A DNA stretch of 64,000 nt from Lycorma delicatula (GCF_047948215.1 NC_134457.1:15474626-15538625), one strand, 5' to 3'; positions 10,588-19,939 are shown, counted from the first letter of the stretch. The notes: generated from the sequence alone by a model not told the origin. Translations and numbers: made by a program.

Positions 10588-11100
10588 TTACCAATTTTTA
10601 CTATATAATATAGAATTATATTGTTTACTAAATAAATAACTAAACCATTTATTCGATCTTTCTGTAAGAAAGTGAATCTTTACGGAATTAGTATGTTTTT
10701 TATTAATTAAAATTGACACAATGTCATTGAGAGTTTCTGTTGTTAAAACAGAAAATATATAATTTTCTTCTTCATCAATATTTAAATTTTTAGTCAAATG
10801 AACACAAAGATAATTATCAACCATTTCTTTAACTGAAAGATATGTAAGTGAGAAAAAATTATTTAGTAAACAATAATAACATATATTCGGATCGATTACA
10901 TTCTTATAATTAAACCTGCTGTATACATTGACTTTAAAATCTAATTCATTTTCGTCTAGTATTAAAAATAAATGCCTTAATTCATCTGTAACCTCTATTA
11001 AACTACTAGTTATTGCTTGAACCACACTTAATGTTGAACATGCTATTAATGAAAGCGGTTTGGTTACTCTAATGCTATAATAACAAGATTTTTTGTACAT
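10588..11100 (-). CDS. Unknown protein (170 aa)
   Basis: Complete ORF from ATG at 11100 to a stop at 10588, 36 nt downstream of the PolB remnant on the same strand, so the two may have been co-transcribed. It is A/T-rich, with Leu/Ser/Ile-rich segments and a short Cys pair (CYYC) in the middle; no transmembrane segment is convincing. I recognise no family. It may be an accessory gene of Polinton A or part of the neighbouring A/T-rich virus block. Confidence 0.4.
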   Translation of the reverse strand: MYKKSCYYSIRVTKPLSLIACSTLSVVQAITSSLIEVTDELRHLFLILDENELDFKVNVYSRFNYKNVIDPNICYYCLLNNFFSLTYLSVKEMVDNYLCVHLTKNLNIDEEENYIFSVLTTETLNDIVSILINKKHTNSVKIHFLTERSNKWFSYLFSKQYNSILYSKNW

Positions 11101-11136
11101 TTTTAACTGAAAAGAAAAAACAAAATTGAAAATAAT

Positions 11137-11760
11137 TTAATGATTAAATAAACGTTTAAGTTCTAAAGGAATATCAACATGCCCCCAAGGTAAAGTTAAT
11201 ATGTTATTAACTGCAACACGTTTATCATCATAATTGCTTAATGCTAATTTGTTTACTGTCACAGTTTCAACTAAGTGTTGTTTTGATCGAATCAGTTTCA
11301 TTTGAACATAAAAGTCTTTGCTATCGTCACTTGCTTTCAATAAACAGTTTCTGTAATGGTTGATATTTAATTTGTTTTTTACTACATTCTTTTTTATTCC
11401 TTTAGCTTTTTTCGTAATCCCTTTGTAGTTGTAAAAGTATATAATTTTGCTCTTAATCCGATAAATTCTTTTATAGGAATGCCGTTGCATTCATCCTTAA
11501 ATTTACCTAAAACTTTTTTATTTTTAATTGAAAAAAGAGGATGTGAAACAGGAAAATCAGACGTATCAAAATACTCAATAAAATTTTCATCTTGTAAATC
11601 TTGGTAAAAATCATGAGTCTCTATTTCATAAAAAAAGCTATCGGTATCCATATAAAGAAGATTAATCTTAGATCTATATTTTTTCTTCATTATATTATAA
11701 TGAAAATTATACATTAGTGTCTTACTAAGTTCTAACACTGATAGACCCACATACAGAGGT
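11137..11760 (-). pseudogene. Protein-primed B-family DNA polymerase, C-terminal remnant (Polinton A type)
   Basis: On the minus strand the sequence encodes the palm/thumb end of a Polinton-type PolB. It has a VGLSVLELSK block, the catalytic motif C as YMDTDS (about 11640-11660), then LGKFKDECNG, EFIGLRAKLY, and at the end YDDKRVAVN and LPWGH. All correspond to blocks of the PolB at 48169-49932 (MTDTDS, LGKFKDEMNG, EFVGLRAKMY, YDDKRYILEN, VPYGH). One frameshift lies near 11405. The 5' part, including motifs A and B and the exonuclease, is missing; homology stops at the inverted repeat 11739-11774. The sequence is clearly different from the other PolB, so it comes from a different element. Confidence 0.8.
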
Positions 11761-13533
11761 ATGTGGGTCTATCACCACAAATACAATTTTAATTTTATCC
11801 CTAAAATTTATTATTTCATCATCTTCATTGCTAACTTCGATTGTATCTTTAGTTTGTATCAGGTTTATTTCTCGCTGTTGTAATATATAATTTTGTATAG
11901 ATAATAAAAACTGCAAATTTCTAATATGTGGTATATAGTGTGAATTACAAAATAACAAATCATGCAATCTTGATCTTATATAGTATATATTACTTTTCGC
12001 TTTACAATGATATAGCGGTATAAAAAATGTATCATACTGTATAATATTAAATATTAAGTTACTCAAATATGGCCGCGTAGATGGTAACGTAATCAACATA
12101 CTCACAAAATATATATTTGCAAATGCAACTTTAAAATTGTATACATCTTTAAATTTGAATTCGGGTTTATTTAAAAATATACAGAAATTTGTTATAAATC
12201 TATTAATCTTCCTTCTGTTATCGCTTTTGAAGTAATTTAATACGGTCTCGTCAAATATAGAATGACAAATAGCAATCAATGTATGATATTGTATATATAT
12301 TTCATGTTTAGTTAAGCAAATTCGTCTCCACTCCATACCAAAATGACATAGTATTGTATATATATAATCTACATCTTTAGAGTTCGACACACCAGTTACT
12401 ATAAATTTAGTTATCAAATTCCATATAAATTTATATGCTTTACGTTCATCTCCTTTATATTCGTAAATTATTTTATATAATATGTTAGGTTGTGCACGAT
12501 TTATAATAGTAAAAATATTAAGCCATTTCAATATTGACATAGATGGATGTGTAAAATCTTTATATAAAAAATCTGCAAAATCCAATTTTAATTTCTTGCG
12601 TTTGAACATTTTATCGAGCGCTTCGACTGGATGTTGATAGCGAATGATATTATTTAACGTCGAAATGCGTGATAAAGTAACTTTACTATTTAAATAACGT
12701 TCAAATTCAGAATTAAAATGTACACCATACGGTAAATTAAATGGATTTATATTTTTATTAGATGGTGTATTAACTATAAAATCCCAACACATGCTTTTTA
12801 TTTTATTGCTAAATGTAAATCTATTTGCGATTGTATGTAATTCCAATAGAAATCCGTAATCATAAGTACTTATTAAATTATCAAATCTCAATTCTTCAAC
12901 TAAATGTAATAATTTATGTAACAGCTCCCATCTATAATTTACATTTTTAATACACTCCCAAAAGTAAATATTAAATTTATTAATATTTACACTATCATCG
13001 TATGATGGCGTATTAAACGTAATTTTGCATGCAGCTAAAATTAAATCGTCTATATACTCACAATTATACGTAGATCGTATATATGTAATATACATTTTAC
13101 GTGAAAGCGTAAGTACATTTGCTAATTGTGTAATAATAGTAAAATTATTTGATTCTGTGGCAACGTTTATTTCTTCTTCTATAACCGAAGCATCAATACA
13201 ATAACTATGTTGTGTATGTTTTAATGTGAAATAAATCCACAATTCACATCTAGTATCAAATGATAAAGTAATCATATCATTTGGTATGTATAATTTGTCT
13301 ATAGATTTTTGATTTATTTCTTCGTAGTCCTTTAAAAAAGATAGTAAATATTTAACGTTTACATTTTCTACTATTATTTTCAATTTGTGTTGAGGTTTGA
13401 TAATATTTAAAATATCTTTAGTTATATTATTGTAATCGCCAGTATAAGTTGAATTTATTTGATTCCCCATGACGTCATAGATCTGACTTTCACATTGAAA
13501 ACTGCCTTGATAGATAATCTTATTTATTAACAT
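11725..13533 (-). CDS. Unknown A/T-rich virus-like protein (602 aa), paralogue of the next upstream gene
   Basis: ATG at 13533, stop at 11725. From about residue 29 (TYTGDYNN) to about residue 330 (LDFADFL) it is highly similar to the protein at 13824-15068. The remaining ~270 residues have no counterpart there, and its first ~28 residues replace the longer N-terminal region of the paralogue. The last ~28 codons run through the inverted repeat 11739-11774 and are probably not original. Composition is rich in Ile, Asn, Leu and Tyr, with many helical segments and no recognisable motif. It resembles uncharacterised proteins of A/T-rich insect DNA viruses in style only; I do not assign a function. 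Confidence 0.6.
   Translation of the reverse strand: MLINKIIYQGSFQCESQIYDVMGNQINSTYTGDYNNITKDILNIIKPQHKLKIIVENVNVKYLLSFLKDYEEINQKSIDKLYIPNDMITLSFDTRCELWIYFTLKHTQHSYCIDASVIEEEINVATESNNFTIITQLANVLTLSRKMYITYIRSTYNCEYIDDLILAACKITFNTPSYDDSVNINKFNIYFWECIKNVNYRWELLHKLLHLVEELRFDNLISTYDYGFLLELHTIANRFTFSNKIKSMCWDFIVNTPSNKNINPFNLPYGVHFNSEFERYLNSKVTLSRISTLNNIIRYQHPVEALDKMFKRKKLKLDFADFLYKDFTHPSMSILKWLNIFTIINRAQPNILYKIIYEYKGDERKAYKFIWNLITKFIVTGVSNSKDVDYIYTILCHFGMEWRRICLTKHEIYIQYHTLIAICHSIFDETVLNYFKSDNRRKINRFITNFCIFLNKPEFKFKDVYNFKVAFANIYFVSMLITLPSTRPYLSNLIFNIIQYDTFFIPLYHCKAKSNIYYIRSRLHDLLFCNSHYIPHIRNLQFLLSIQNYILQQREINLIQTKDTIEVSNEDDEIINFRDKIKIVFVVIDPHTSVCGSISVRT
11739..11774. repeat. Perfect 16-bp inverted repeat with 4-nt loop at the PolB truncation point
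   Basis: TGATAGACCCACATAC (11739-11754), loop AGAG, then its exact reverse complement (11759-11774). The left arm is coding sequence of the PolB remnant. The right arm belongs to the tail of the 602-codon ORF, which reads out of frame into the remnant. The structure looks like a fold-back (snap-back) repair junction joining two unrelated DNAs, although a terminator-like role cannot be excluded. Confidence 0.85.
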
Positions 13534-13579
13534 TAAAAATAAATAATCAAAATTGTATAAGTAAAGCGCATTTAGTATA

Positions 13580-13735
13580 AATCATTCTTTAATGTAGTCG
13601 TATAATTTTGTTTCAATATTCTGGGTTGATTATTTAATGTAATGTAAATCGTTCTTTAATGTATTCAATATATTCATGAAAAAATGTTCTCGATAACTGG
13701 TTATTTAATGTATTATAAAATCGTTCTTTAATGTA
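13580..13735. repeat. Three spaced copies of an 18-bp repeat
   Basis: AAATC(A/G)TTCTTTAATGTA occurs at 13580-13597, 13646-13663 and 13718-13735, spaced 66 and 72 bp, with part of the surrounding sequence (TTATTTAATGTA just before) also repeated. It lies upstream of the 602-codon minus-strand gene and could be a promoter repeat or a leftover of local tandem duplication. Confidence 0.7.
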
Positions 13736-13751
13736 TCGCGAACACGACGTT

Positions 13752-13806
13752 CAGGTTCTGCTTAAATTGTCTGGCCGACCAGTCCTGAGAATTCAAGCAG
13801 AACCTG
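13752..13806. repeat. 17-bp inverted repeat with nested hairpin between the two paralogous ORFs
   Basis: CAGGTTCTGCTTAAATT (13752-13768) pairs with AATTCAAGCAGAACCTG (13790-13806) with one mismatch. The loop contains a second short hairpin, CTGG-CCGA-CCAG. It is strikingly G/C-rich for this region and sits a few bases beyond the point where the paralogous duplication ends (about 13826). It may be a duplication breakpoint structure, a small inserted element, or an RNA hairpin. Confidence 0.75.
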
Positions 13807-13823
13807 CACAATAAATACTACTA

Positions 13824-15068
13824 CTATAAAAAATCTGCAAAATTCAATTTTAATTTCTTGCGTTGGATCATCGTATCAAGCGCTTCAACTGGATGTTGAT
13901 AACGAATGACATTATTCAATGTTGAAATGCGTGATAAAGTCGCTTTACTATTTAAGCATCGTTCCAATTCAGAATTAAAATATACACCATACGGTAAAGT
14001 AAATGGATTTATATTTTCATTAGACGGTGTATTAACTATGAAATCCCAACACATAGTTTTTATTTTATCGCTAAAGATAAATCTATTAGCTATCGTATGC
14101 AATTCCAATAAAAATCCATAATCATAATTACTTATTATCAACTCTTCAACTAAATGTAATAATTTATGTAACAAGTTCCATTTATAATTTACATATTTAA
14201 CACATTCCCAAAAATAAATATTAAATTTATTAATGTTCACATCATCATCGTATAATGGTGTATTAAACGTAATCCTACATGCAGCTAAAATTAAATCGTC
14301 TATATATTCACAATTATACGTAGATTGTATATATGTAATATACATTTTACGTGAAAGCGTATGTACATTTGCTAATTGTTTAATAATGGTAAAATTATTT
14401 AATTCTATAGCGACTTTTATTTCTTCTTCTATAACCGCAGTATCAACATGATAATTGTGTTGTGTATGTTTTAATGTGAAATAAATCCACAATTCACATC
14501 TAACATTAAATGATAAAGTAATTATATCATTTGGTATGTACACTTTGTCTATGGATTTTTGATTTATTTCTTCGTAACTCTTTAAAAAAGATAGTAAATA
14601 TTTAACGTTTACATTTTCTATTATTATTTTCAATTTAAGTTGAGGTTTGATAATATTTAAAATGTCTTTAGTTATATTATTGAAATTGCCAGTGTAAGTT
14701 GTATTTATGATTTTGATCGCTCTTTTAATAAAATGTTTATTTACAATTTTTGGATATCTATGTTCCCTTAATAAATAATAAGCAGTTTCATTATTATATT
14801 GTAATGCGAATAAAACAGGATCAAAAAAGCAATACCAATCGTGTATATACGAAAAATGAAAATTAAATAATTTTAATATAGTTTCTACGCACCCACACTG
14901 AAGTTTGATGCTAGTATGCAATAAACTTGGTATTAATAATATTTTAAATGATGTATTCATTCTGACGAATCGTCCTAGTAAATTGTTGAATTCATTAACA
15001 TTTTCAGTTGCGTACAAATTTACATACATTTGTAATAATTTCAAATCTTGAATTTGCGTTTCGTCCAT
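13824..15068 (-). CDS. Unknown A/T-rich virus-like protein (414 aa), C-terminally truncated paralogue
   Basis: ATG at 15068 (MDETQIQDLK), stop at about 13824. It is collinear with the 602-residue protein from its residue ~131 (TYTGNFNN) to its last residues (LNFADFL), where similarity ends abruptly, so this copy lost about 270 C-terminal residues. Its first ~130 residues have an ankyrin-like feel (AYYLLREHRYP) but no clear repeat series. A TATA box lies 43-52 bp upstream of the ATG on the minus strand (15111-15120). I do not recognise the family. The pair suggests a multigene family of the A/T-rich virus. Confidence 0.6.
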   Translation of the reverse strand: MDETQIQDLKLLQMYVNLYATENVNEFNNLLGRFVRMNTSFKILLIPSLLHTSIKLQCGCVETILKLFNFHFSYIHDWYCFFDPVLFALQYNNETAYYLLREHRYPKIVNKHFIKRAIKIINTTYTGNFNNITKDILNIIKPQLKLKIIIENVNVKYLLSFLKSYEEINQKSIDKVYIPNDIITLSFNVRCELWIYFTLKHTQHNYHVDTAVIEEEIKVAIELNNFTIIKQLANVHTLSRKMYITYIQSTYNCEYIDDLILAACRITFNTPLYDDDVNINKFNIYFWECVKYVNYKWNLLHKLLHLVEELIISNYDYGFLLELHTIANRFIFSDKIKTMCWDFIVNTPSNENINPFTLPYGVYFNSELERCLNSKATLSRISTLNNVIRYQHPVEALDTMIQRKKLKLNFADFL

Positions 15069-15110
15069 CTTGCTTAGTGAATTCTACTTTCTATGCGGCT
15101 ATGCAGTCTT

Positions 15111-15120
15111 TATATATAAA
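15111..15120 (-). promoter_or_regulatory. TATA box of the 414-aa gene
   Basis: Minus strand reads TTTATATATAAAGACTGC, with the TATA core 43-52 bp upstream of the ATG at 15068. Position and sequence fit an early RNA polymerase II-type viral promoter. Confidence 0.55.
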
Positions 15121-15963
15121 AGATTTCGAGTGGTTTATCTAAATTATCATTTAATTTTTAATGTTAAAATTCGCATGTAAAATGCGAACGCATTATTTTA
15201 CTTTTTAGTATCAAGATGTGATATTATTCATACCTTATATATGTAAAATACGAGTAAATAATTATTATTAATTTTTTATTTTCATATAATATATCCAAAT
15301 GAAATTTAATATAGTACATTACCACTGTAAATGTATGTTATGAAATTATGTATACATTTTATATATATAAAAATGCTAGCTGATTGTAATTTATGAACGC
15401 ATTTTAAATGTATAATTAACCGACAACAAACTAAAATCAAATTATCAATAAATGTTATAAAATACAAGTAATATTAACGTTATTTTTGCGTTTTAAATAA
15501 TGTTTGCAATTCAAATTATCATTTTAATTTTTTGATAACTAAGAATAAATTATCAGTAAATGTAAATAGTATTAATGTTATTTTTATATTTTAAACGGTA
15601 TAATATATTTAATTTAGTTATCAATAAATGCTATTATTATGTTTTTACATTTTAAATGATGCAATATACTTAGTCTAGTTATCGCTTTAATTTTTAACTA
15701 AGAATAAATTATCAGTAAATATTAAATGTAAATAGTATGAGTGTTATTTTTTTTTACATTTTAAATAATCATCAATAAATGCTCTTATTATGTTTTTTAC
15801 ATGATGCAATATATTTAGTCTAGTTATCATTTTAATTTTTTGATAACTAAGAAAATATTATTATTGCTTTATTATGATATGCTATTTTACAATTTAAATA
15901 ATGTAATATATTCACTCTTATAATAACTCAAGTTAACACGTTATTTCTCCGATAACTAAACTG
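15121..15963. repeat. Gene-free A/T-rich region with ~170-bp imperfect tandem repeats and palindromes
   Basis: No convincing ORF in about 840 bp between divergent genes. From about 15505 onward an imperfect unit of roughly 170 bp is repeated about three times. It contains TTATCATTTTAATTTTTTGA, then AACTAAGAATAAATTATCAG, then GTTATTTTTACATTTTAAAT. One copy forms TAGTTATCA (15821-15829), an 11-nt spacer, and the inverse TGATAACTA (15841-15849). Repeats with embedded palindromes between divergent genes resemble homologous-region/origin-enhancer sequences of insect large DNA viruses. That role is inferred from appearance only. Confidence 0.6.
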
Positions 15964-16293
15964 ATGTATGTTGAAACCGCTGCGCATAAAATAGATAATA
16001 GTCGAATACAATTAGTATTTACACCCAGATTACAGATTTCATTAGATTCTGGATATATAGAGTTGATAAACAACTTAACTTATAATCCTATATATTTAGA
16101 TAAAAACAACGCAACAGTATTTACAATTTTAAATATAAATGGAGAAAAAACTCATAAAAACCAAATAACGCTATTTAATAGATTAAATATAGATCATTCT
16201 TCTATAATAGATAGATACACTAATATATGCTATGAACAATCCGTAGAACAAAGATCTACACAAGACGCTGTAACAACATATAGCATGCATTAA
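15964..16293 (+). CDS. Unknown small protein (109 aa), related to the fragment at 16962-17156
   Basis: ATG 15964 to TAA 16293. The middle (INNLTYNPIYLDKNN, then FNRL) matches the short reading frame at 16962-17156 (INNLKYSPVYMYSND, then YNRF) with similar spacing, so the two are paralogous or one is a partial duplicate. No recognised domain. It is the first plus-strand gene after the repeat-rich intergenic region. Confidence 0.45.
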   Translation: MYVETAAHKIDNSRIQLVFTPRLQISLDSGYIELINNLTYNPIYLDKNNATVFTILNINGEKTHKNQITLFNRLNIDHSSIIDRYTNICYEQSVEQRSTQDAVTTYSMH

Positions 16294-16333
16294 AAAAAGA
16301 GTACATTATTGTTGTAAATTGCATTTTCGGTAA

Positions 16334-16495
16334 ATGAGCGTAATAATGGCGTGTTATTTTAACGATTTATATATAAAATGCAGCAAAATGAATATATTAG
16401 GCATTATATGTAATAATCATTTGAGTATGTGTTTTAACACTATAATCATACCTCAAACAGTAAGCACGAATGTAGATACTCAAACATCAATGTAG
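16334..16495 (+). CDS. Possible small ORF (53 aa)
   Basis: ATG 16334 to TAG 16495, encoding a Cys/Asn/Ile-rich peptide with no recognisable motif. The 3' end overlaps a short direct repeat, AATGTAGATACTCAA (about 16469 and 16490). In such A/T-rich sequence this could be chance; listed because it fills an otherwise gene-free gap. Confidence 0.2.
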   Translation: MSVIMACYFNDLYIKCSKMNILGIICNNHLSMCFNTIIIPQTVSTNVDTQTSM

Positions 16496-16512
16496 ATACT
16501 CAACATTGAAAT

Positions 16513-16971
16513 ATGCTATTTCAATATTCCACTAAAAATAAAGAATATTTTTTACCATTCCCTTATAAATTAGTAGATGATAAATTCTGTTTAAAACCCG
16601 ATGAATTATTTAAATGCACTTCAATGTTGATGGATCACATTTTTGACGCGGACATGACAACAAATAAAAAATTATCACTTTTAATACAAAATTTCTTCGC
16701 TGAGGGTAATTTAATTTTTAATGAAAATATTAATTTATGCGAACATTTGAGTGTTTTATTACGGTTCTTTAATAGACATAAAGCCGGTCAATTAGCTACC
16801 ATACATAAAAATAAATTTATAGTCGCAAAGCAAAATAACAATTTTACTTCATTTAAATATGAAAAGTTACCAGCTCCTATACAAGTATTAATTCAATATA
16901 TGTTATCCAGTTCTCACAAATCTATGTTAGACATAATGCCAATCTTACATTTCAAGCAAAATTGCTTTTAG
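16513..16971 (+). CDS. Unknown protein (152 aa)
   Basis: ATG 16513 (MLFQYSTKNK) to a stop at 16971, overlapping the next reading frame. It is a lysine-, phenylalanine- and asparagine-rich soluble-looking protein with no recognised motif. The related-looking text of the next frame (after residue ~136) suggests a frameshift near 16925 may separate it from the fragment at 16962-17156, so both could be one gene. Confidence 0.4.
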   Translation: MLFQYSTKNKEYFLPFPYKLVDDKFCLKPDELFKCTSMLMDHIFDADMTTNKKLSLLIQNFFAEGNLIFNENINLCEHLSVLLRFFNRHKAGQLATIHKNKFIVAKQNNNFTSFKYEKLPAPIQVLIQYMLSSSHKSMLDIMPILHFKQNCF

Positions 16972-17156
16972 ATTTAGACGAGTATCATTTTAAAATGATT
17001 AACAATTTGAAATACTCTCCAGTATACATGTACAGTAACGATAATACTATATATACACCGCTAGTAGTGTTAGGAGAGTCAGTTCATACTGGATTGATCA
17101 ATCCGTACAACAGATTTTTCAACAATAACATTGCGAGTGTGCCAAACGTGTGTTGA
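16962..17156 (+). pseudogene. Fragment related to the 109-aa protein at 15964
   Basis: A 64-codon frame without a good ATG start (open from about 16925). Its core, INNLKYSPVYMYSND followed by NPYNRF, is like the 15964-16293 product. It could be the C-terminal part of the preceding 152-aa gene after a frameshift. It ends with TGA at 17154-17156, 2 nt before the ATG of the LEF-8-like gene. Confidence 0.4.
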
Positions 17157-17158
17157 TT

Positions 17159-19939
17159 ATGTTTACTCATATAGAATTTAATTCTTTAACGTTGTGTATA
17201 GATTACGATTCACATCTTCGAAAGTATTATATTACAAATTGTGAATGCTATGTCGAATATAAAAATATAGTGCATTTAGTGTCAACTTGTAATTTTAACT
17301 ATTTAGGTTGTATTCGTATGAGTAATGGGCAAGTCATACATAAAATATTACCAATAATGTTTGGTAGTAGATTAGATTATGAAATACGCAAAGTAAATGA
17401 CGATCCATTTATTCATTTGTATGGTACTTTTTATTTAAACACTGTAAAATATATTCAATATTATTTTATTAACAACTTAAAAAATAATCATATATATTCT
17501 GTGCGAAATGGTGAAAATAGATTTATATTTAAAACTTTAAACTTTCACATCGAATGTCAATACGAAAATGATACATTAATATTTAAAGAAGAAAGTGCCA
17601 ATTGGATTGATGCTATAAATTCTGAATCGCTTGTTCACGAAAAAGAAAAAGATAAACACGTAATAACGAAAGATGATTATTGTAAATTTTTTTCTGCAGT
17701 TTTAAAATACGGACCAAAATTAGACGATTTGAATAATAAATTATTGGTAACGTCGGGTTTTATATTTGAACGCGTTTTAATTTTATTTGACAAAAAAAAA
17801 GTATTTGATGCTGAAAAATTGAAATTACTATTTATAGCTGGCAATTTAAGTTTCACTATGTACAATAATAAATTCAATTATGAAGTCGACAAGTATCATT
17901 GTATTTACAATCCAATTGAATCATATAAAATTGTTAATATAAAACACATTATAAATACAATTCGTAGAGTGTCGCATACGAAACGCATACATATAAACCA
18001 AATTCGGTACACCGACGATGATTTCTTTTTTATATGCCCGATTTCAACGAAGGAAATTAAAAATGCAGGAGAGAATGTATCGTCAGCCATGCTGACTACT
18101 ACATCGATACAAATAGAATTTGATGTGATTTATCAAATTGTAAAAGATGAAAGCATTTACAGAATAGATCACAAACAAGATGACGATGAATATAGAATTA
18201 GTTTTGGTATGCACCTTAGTAATTTCTACATCAAACGCGATCGCATTCTAAATATAAAAAAGAGAAATACTTTTATTGTTTTGTATATTTATAATGATAT
18301 TTTATCAGTTTCGTCTACATCTAATGTATTTATGAAATATGTACCGATGGTTAATTTATTTTGTACCCAGTTTGAATTAAAATTATTCTTTTCTAATGAC
18401 ATTAATACGTTACACTATTTAAAATTTTCATCCATATCTAAAAACCTACCAAAAACTATAATTATGCAACAACCAGCTAAAGCTGTAGTTGCTGTGAATA
18501 ATATAAAAGGCCAAACATTCGAACCTATATCTCAGGAAATGATACATTTATTTTTGTCTTCGGTTGGTTACAATTCTATGCTGATTTATGATCATAATGT
18601 AACACCGAACGATGTATTACTGAATGTAATATTTGATATTGAAAGTGTTGATGGTTGTATAAAAACTAAAATCAAAAATTTAAACGAGAGATCTTACGAT
18701 GAATTGAAATTGGTAGAACGTGAATCTATACCGGTACAATTTTCAGAAATTCAACGTCAAATTTTTAATGTATTAGATGAAGCAGATTTTAAACAATTTG
18801 GTTCTTATTCATACGATGATTTTATTGGTGAATCTAATGTTAGTAGTAAGATTTTAAAATTGTTAAATTCGAATTCTAAACACAAATACCAATGGAATTC
18901 AGCGTACAAAGAACATTCCCAAATTCAATTGTATACTATATTTGGGGATATAGAAGGTCATACGAATGAGGATGGTATTATTTTAGACGAATCTGTATTT
19001 AAATTTGGACCTAAATTTTTAGAGTCGGTTACATTTCACGTTCGATGTATAAACGCTATAGAAGGAGATAAATATTGTTACCAGGGTAAAAAATTCAAAA
19101 TAAACAGCAGCAACGTGGATGTGAAATATATCCAAATTAATAAGCGAATAGATGATGTATTATTCTTTGGTATCATAGAATCGAAATATAAATTAAATAT
19201 TAGAGCATCAAAAAATATTACAGTCAGAAGTGACGAGTTGAAAAAAAAAGGAAAATCAGTTTTATTTAAATATTACATTTATGTTGAAACTCTTCTTAAC
19301 CATTTGAATATCAAATTATTTAGTTACTACGATGCAACTAACAATATTATTGTTTGTAATTATAGATTTCTAACTCCATTGTGTGTGGGAAAAAAATTAG
19401 CAGACTTGCAAGGGCAAAAATCTGTTATATCTGCGATAAAAGATCTATCTATGTATAAATGTAAAAATCGGTACGGAGAATTATGTCATCCTCAGGTGAT
19501 GTTCAGTCCAATTTCGATAATAGGTAGATTGACTGTGAGTCAAATTTACGAAATATTTACGTCTGAAAAATTAGCCATTTCAGACGATGGGCGCATGTTT
19601 ATAGCTCCGTTGAGATACAACATTCATAATATGTCGGCGGAAAGAGAATTAAAAGTAGGTGAATCTAGATTAGATCTAATGACCGTTGAAAATGGTATAC
19701 AGGCTAACAATCTAGGAAATTTGTTTTATCATTTAATTAGCAAAAATAAAGATTTAATGAATAAAACTAAAAACAACATGCATATTCTAATGGAACTGTA
19801 TAAGTTAAATGGGATAAATATAAATCCTATAACTAGTATTAAAATGTTAGAAGATAAAAAAACATCAAATACATCTGAAAAAACTTCATTTTTCGATGAT
19901 AAATCGGACGATGAAAGTTATTCATCTGATGAATCTTAA
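17159..19939 (+). CDS. lef-8: LEF-8-like viral RNA polymerase subunit (Naldaviricetes-type)
   Basis: A 926-residue ORF from ATG 17159, near the usual LEF-8 length in baculoviruses and nudiviruses. The C-terminal third carries beta-subunit-like signatures. GKKLADLQGQKS at residues ~744-755 fits the LEF-8 motif G-x-K-x4-H-G-(Q/N)-K-G except that His is Gln and the last Gly is Ser. It is followed by CHPQVMFSP and RLTVSQIYE, the counterparts of the conserved proline-rich and R-x-T-x-x-Q segments of multisubunit RNA polymerase beta chains. LEF-8 forms the late viral transcriptase with LEF-4, LEF-9 and P47. The acidic Ser/Asp tail (DDKSDDESYSSDES) is unusual. The altered motif may mean loss of activity, although the frame is fully open. 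The family assignment rests on these motifs and on length. Confidence 0.72.
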   Translation: MFTHIEFNSLTLCIDYDSHLRKYYITNCECYVEYKNIVHLVSTCNFNYLGCIRMSNGQVIHKILPIMFGSRLDYEIRKVNDDPFIHLYGTFYLNTVKYIQYYFINNLKNNHIYSVRNGENRFIFKTLNFHIECQYENDTLIFKEESANWIDAINSESLVHEKEKDKHVITKDDYCKFFSAVLKYGPKLDDLNNKLLVTSGFIFERVLILFDKKKVFDAEKLKLLFIAGNLSFTMYNNKFNYEVDKYHCIYNPIESYKIVNIKHIINTIRRVSHTKRIHINQIRYTDDDFFFICPISTKEIKNAGENVSSAMLTTTSIQIEFDVIYQIVKDESIYRIDHKQDDDEYRISFGMHLSNFYIKRDRILNIKKRNTFIVLYIYNDILSVSSTSNVFMKYVPMVNLFCTQFELKLFFSNDINTLHYLKFSSISKNLPKTIIMQQPAKAVVAVNNIKGQTFEPISQEMIHLFLSSVGYNSMLIYDHNVTPNDVLLNVIFDIESVDGCIKTKIKNLNERSYDELKLVERESIPVQFSEIQRQIFNVLDEADFKQFGSYSYDDFIGESNVSSKILKLLNSNSKHKYQWNSAYKEHSQIQLYTIFGDIEGHTNEDGIILDESVFKFGPKFLESVTFHVRCINAIEGDKYCYQGKKFKINSSNVDVKYIQINKRIDDVLFFGIIESKYKLNIRASKNITVRSDELKKKGKSVLFKYYIYVETLLNHLNIKLFSYYDATNNIIVCNYRFLTPLCVGKKLADLQGQKSVISAIKDLSMYKCKNRYGELCHPQVMFSPISIIGRLTVSQIYEIFTSEKLAISDDGRMFIAPLRYNIHNMSAERELKVGESRLDLMTVENGIQANNLGNLFYHLISKNKDLMNKTKNNMHILMELYKLNGININPITSIKMLEDKKTSNTSEKTSFFDDKSDDESYSSDES

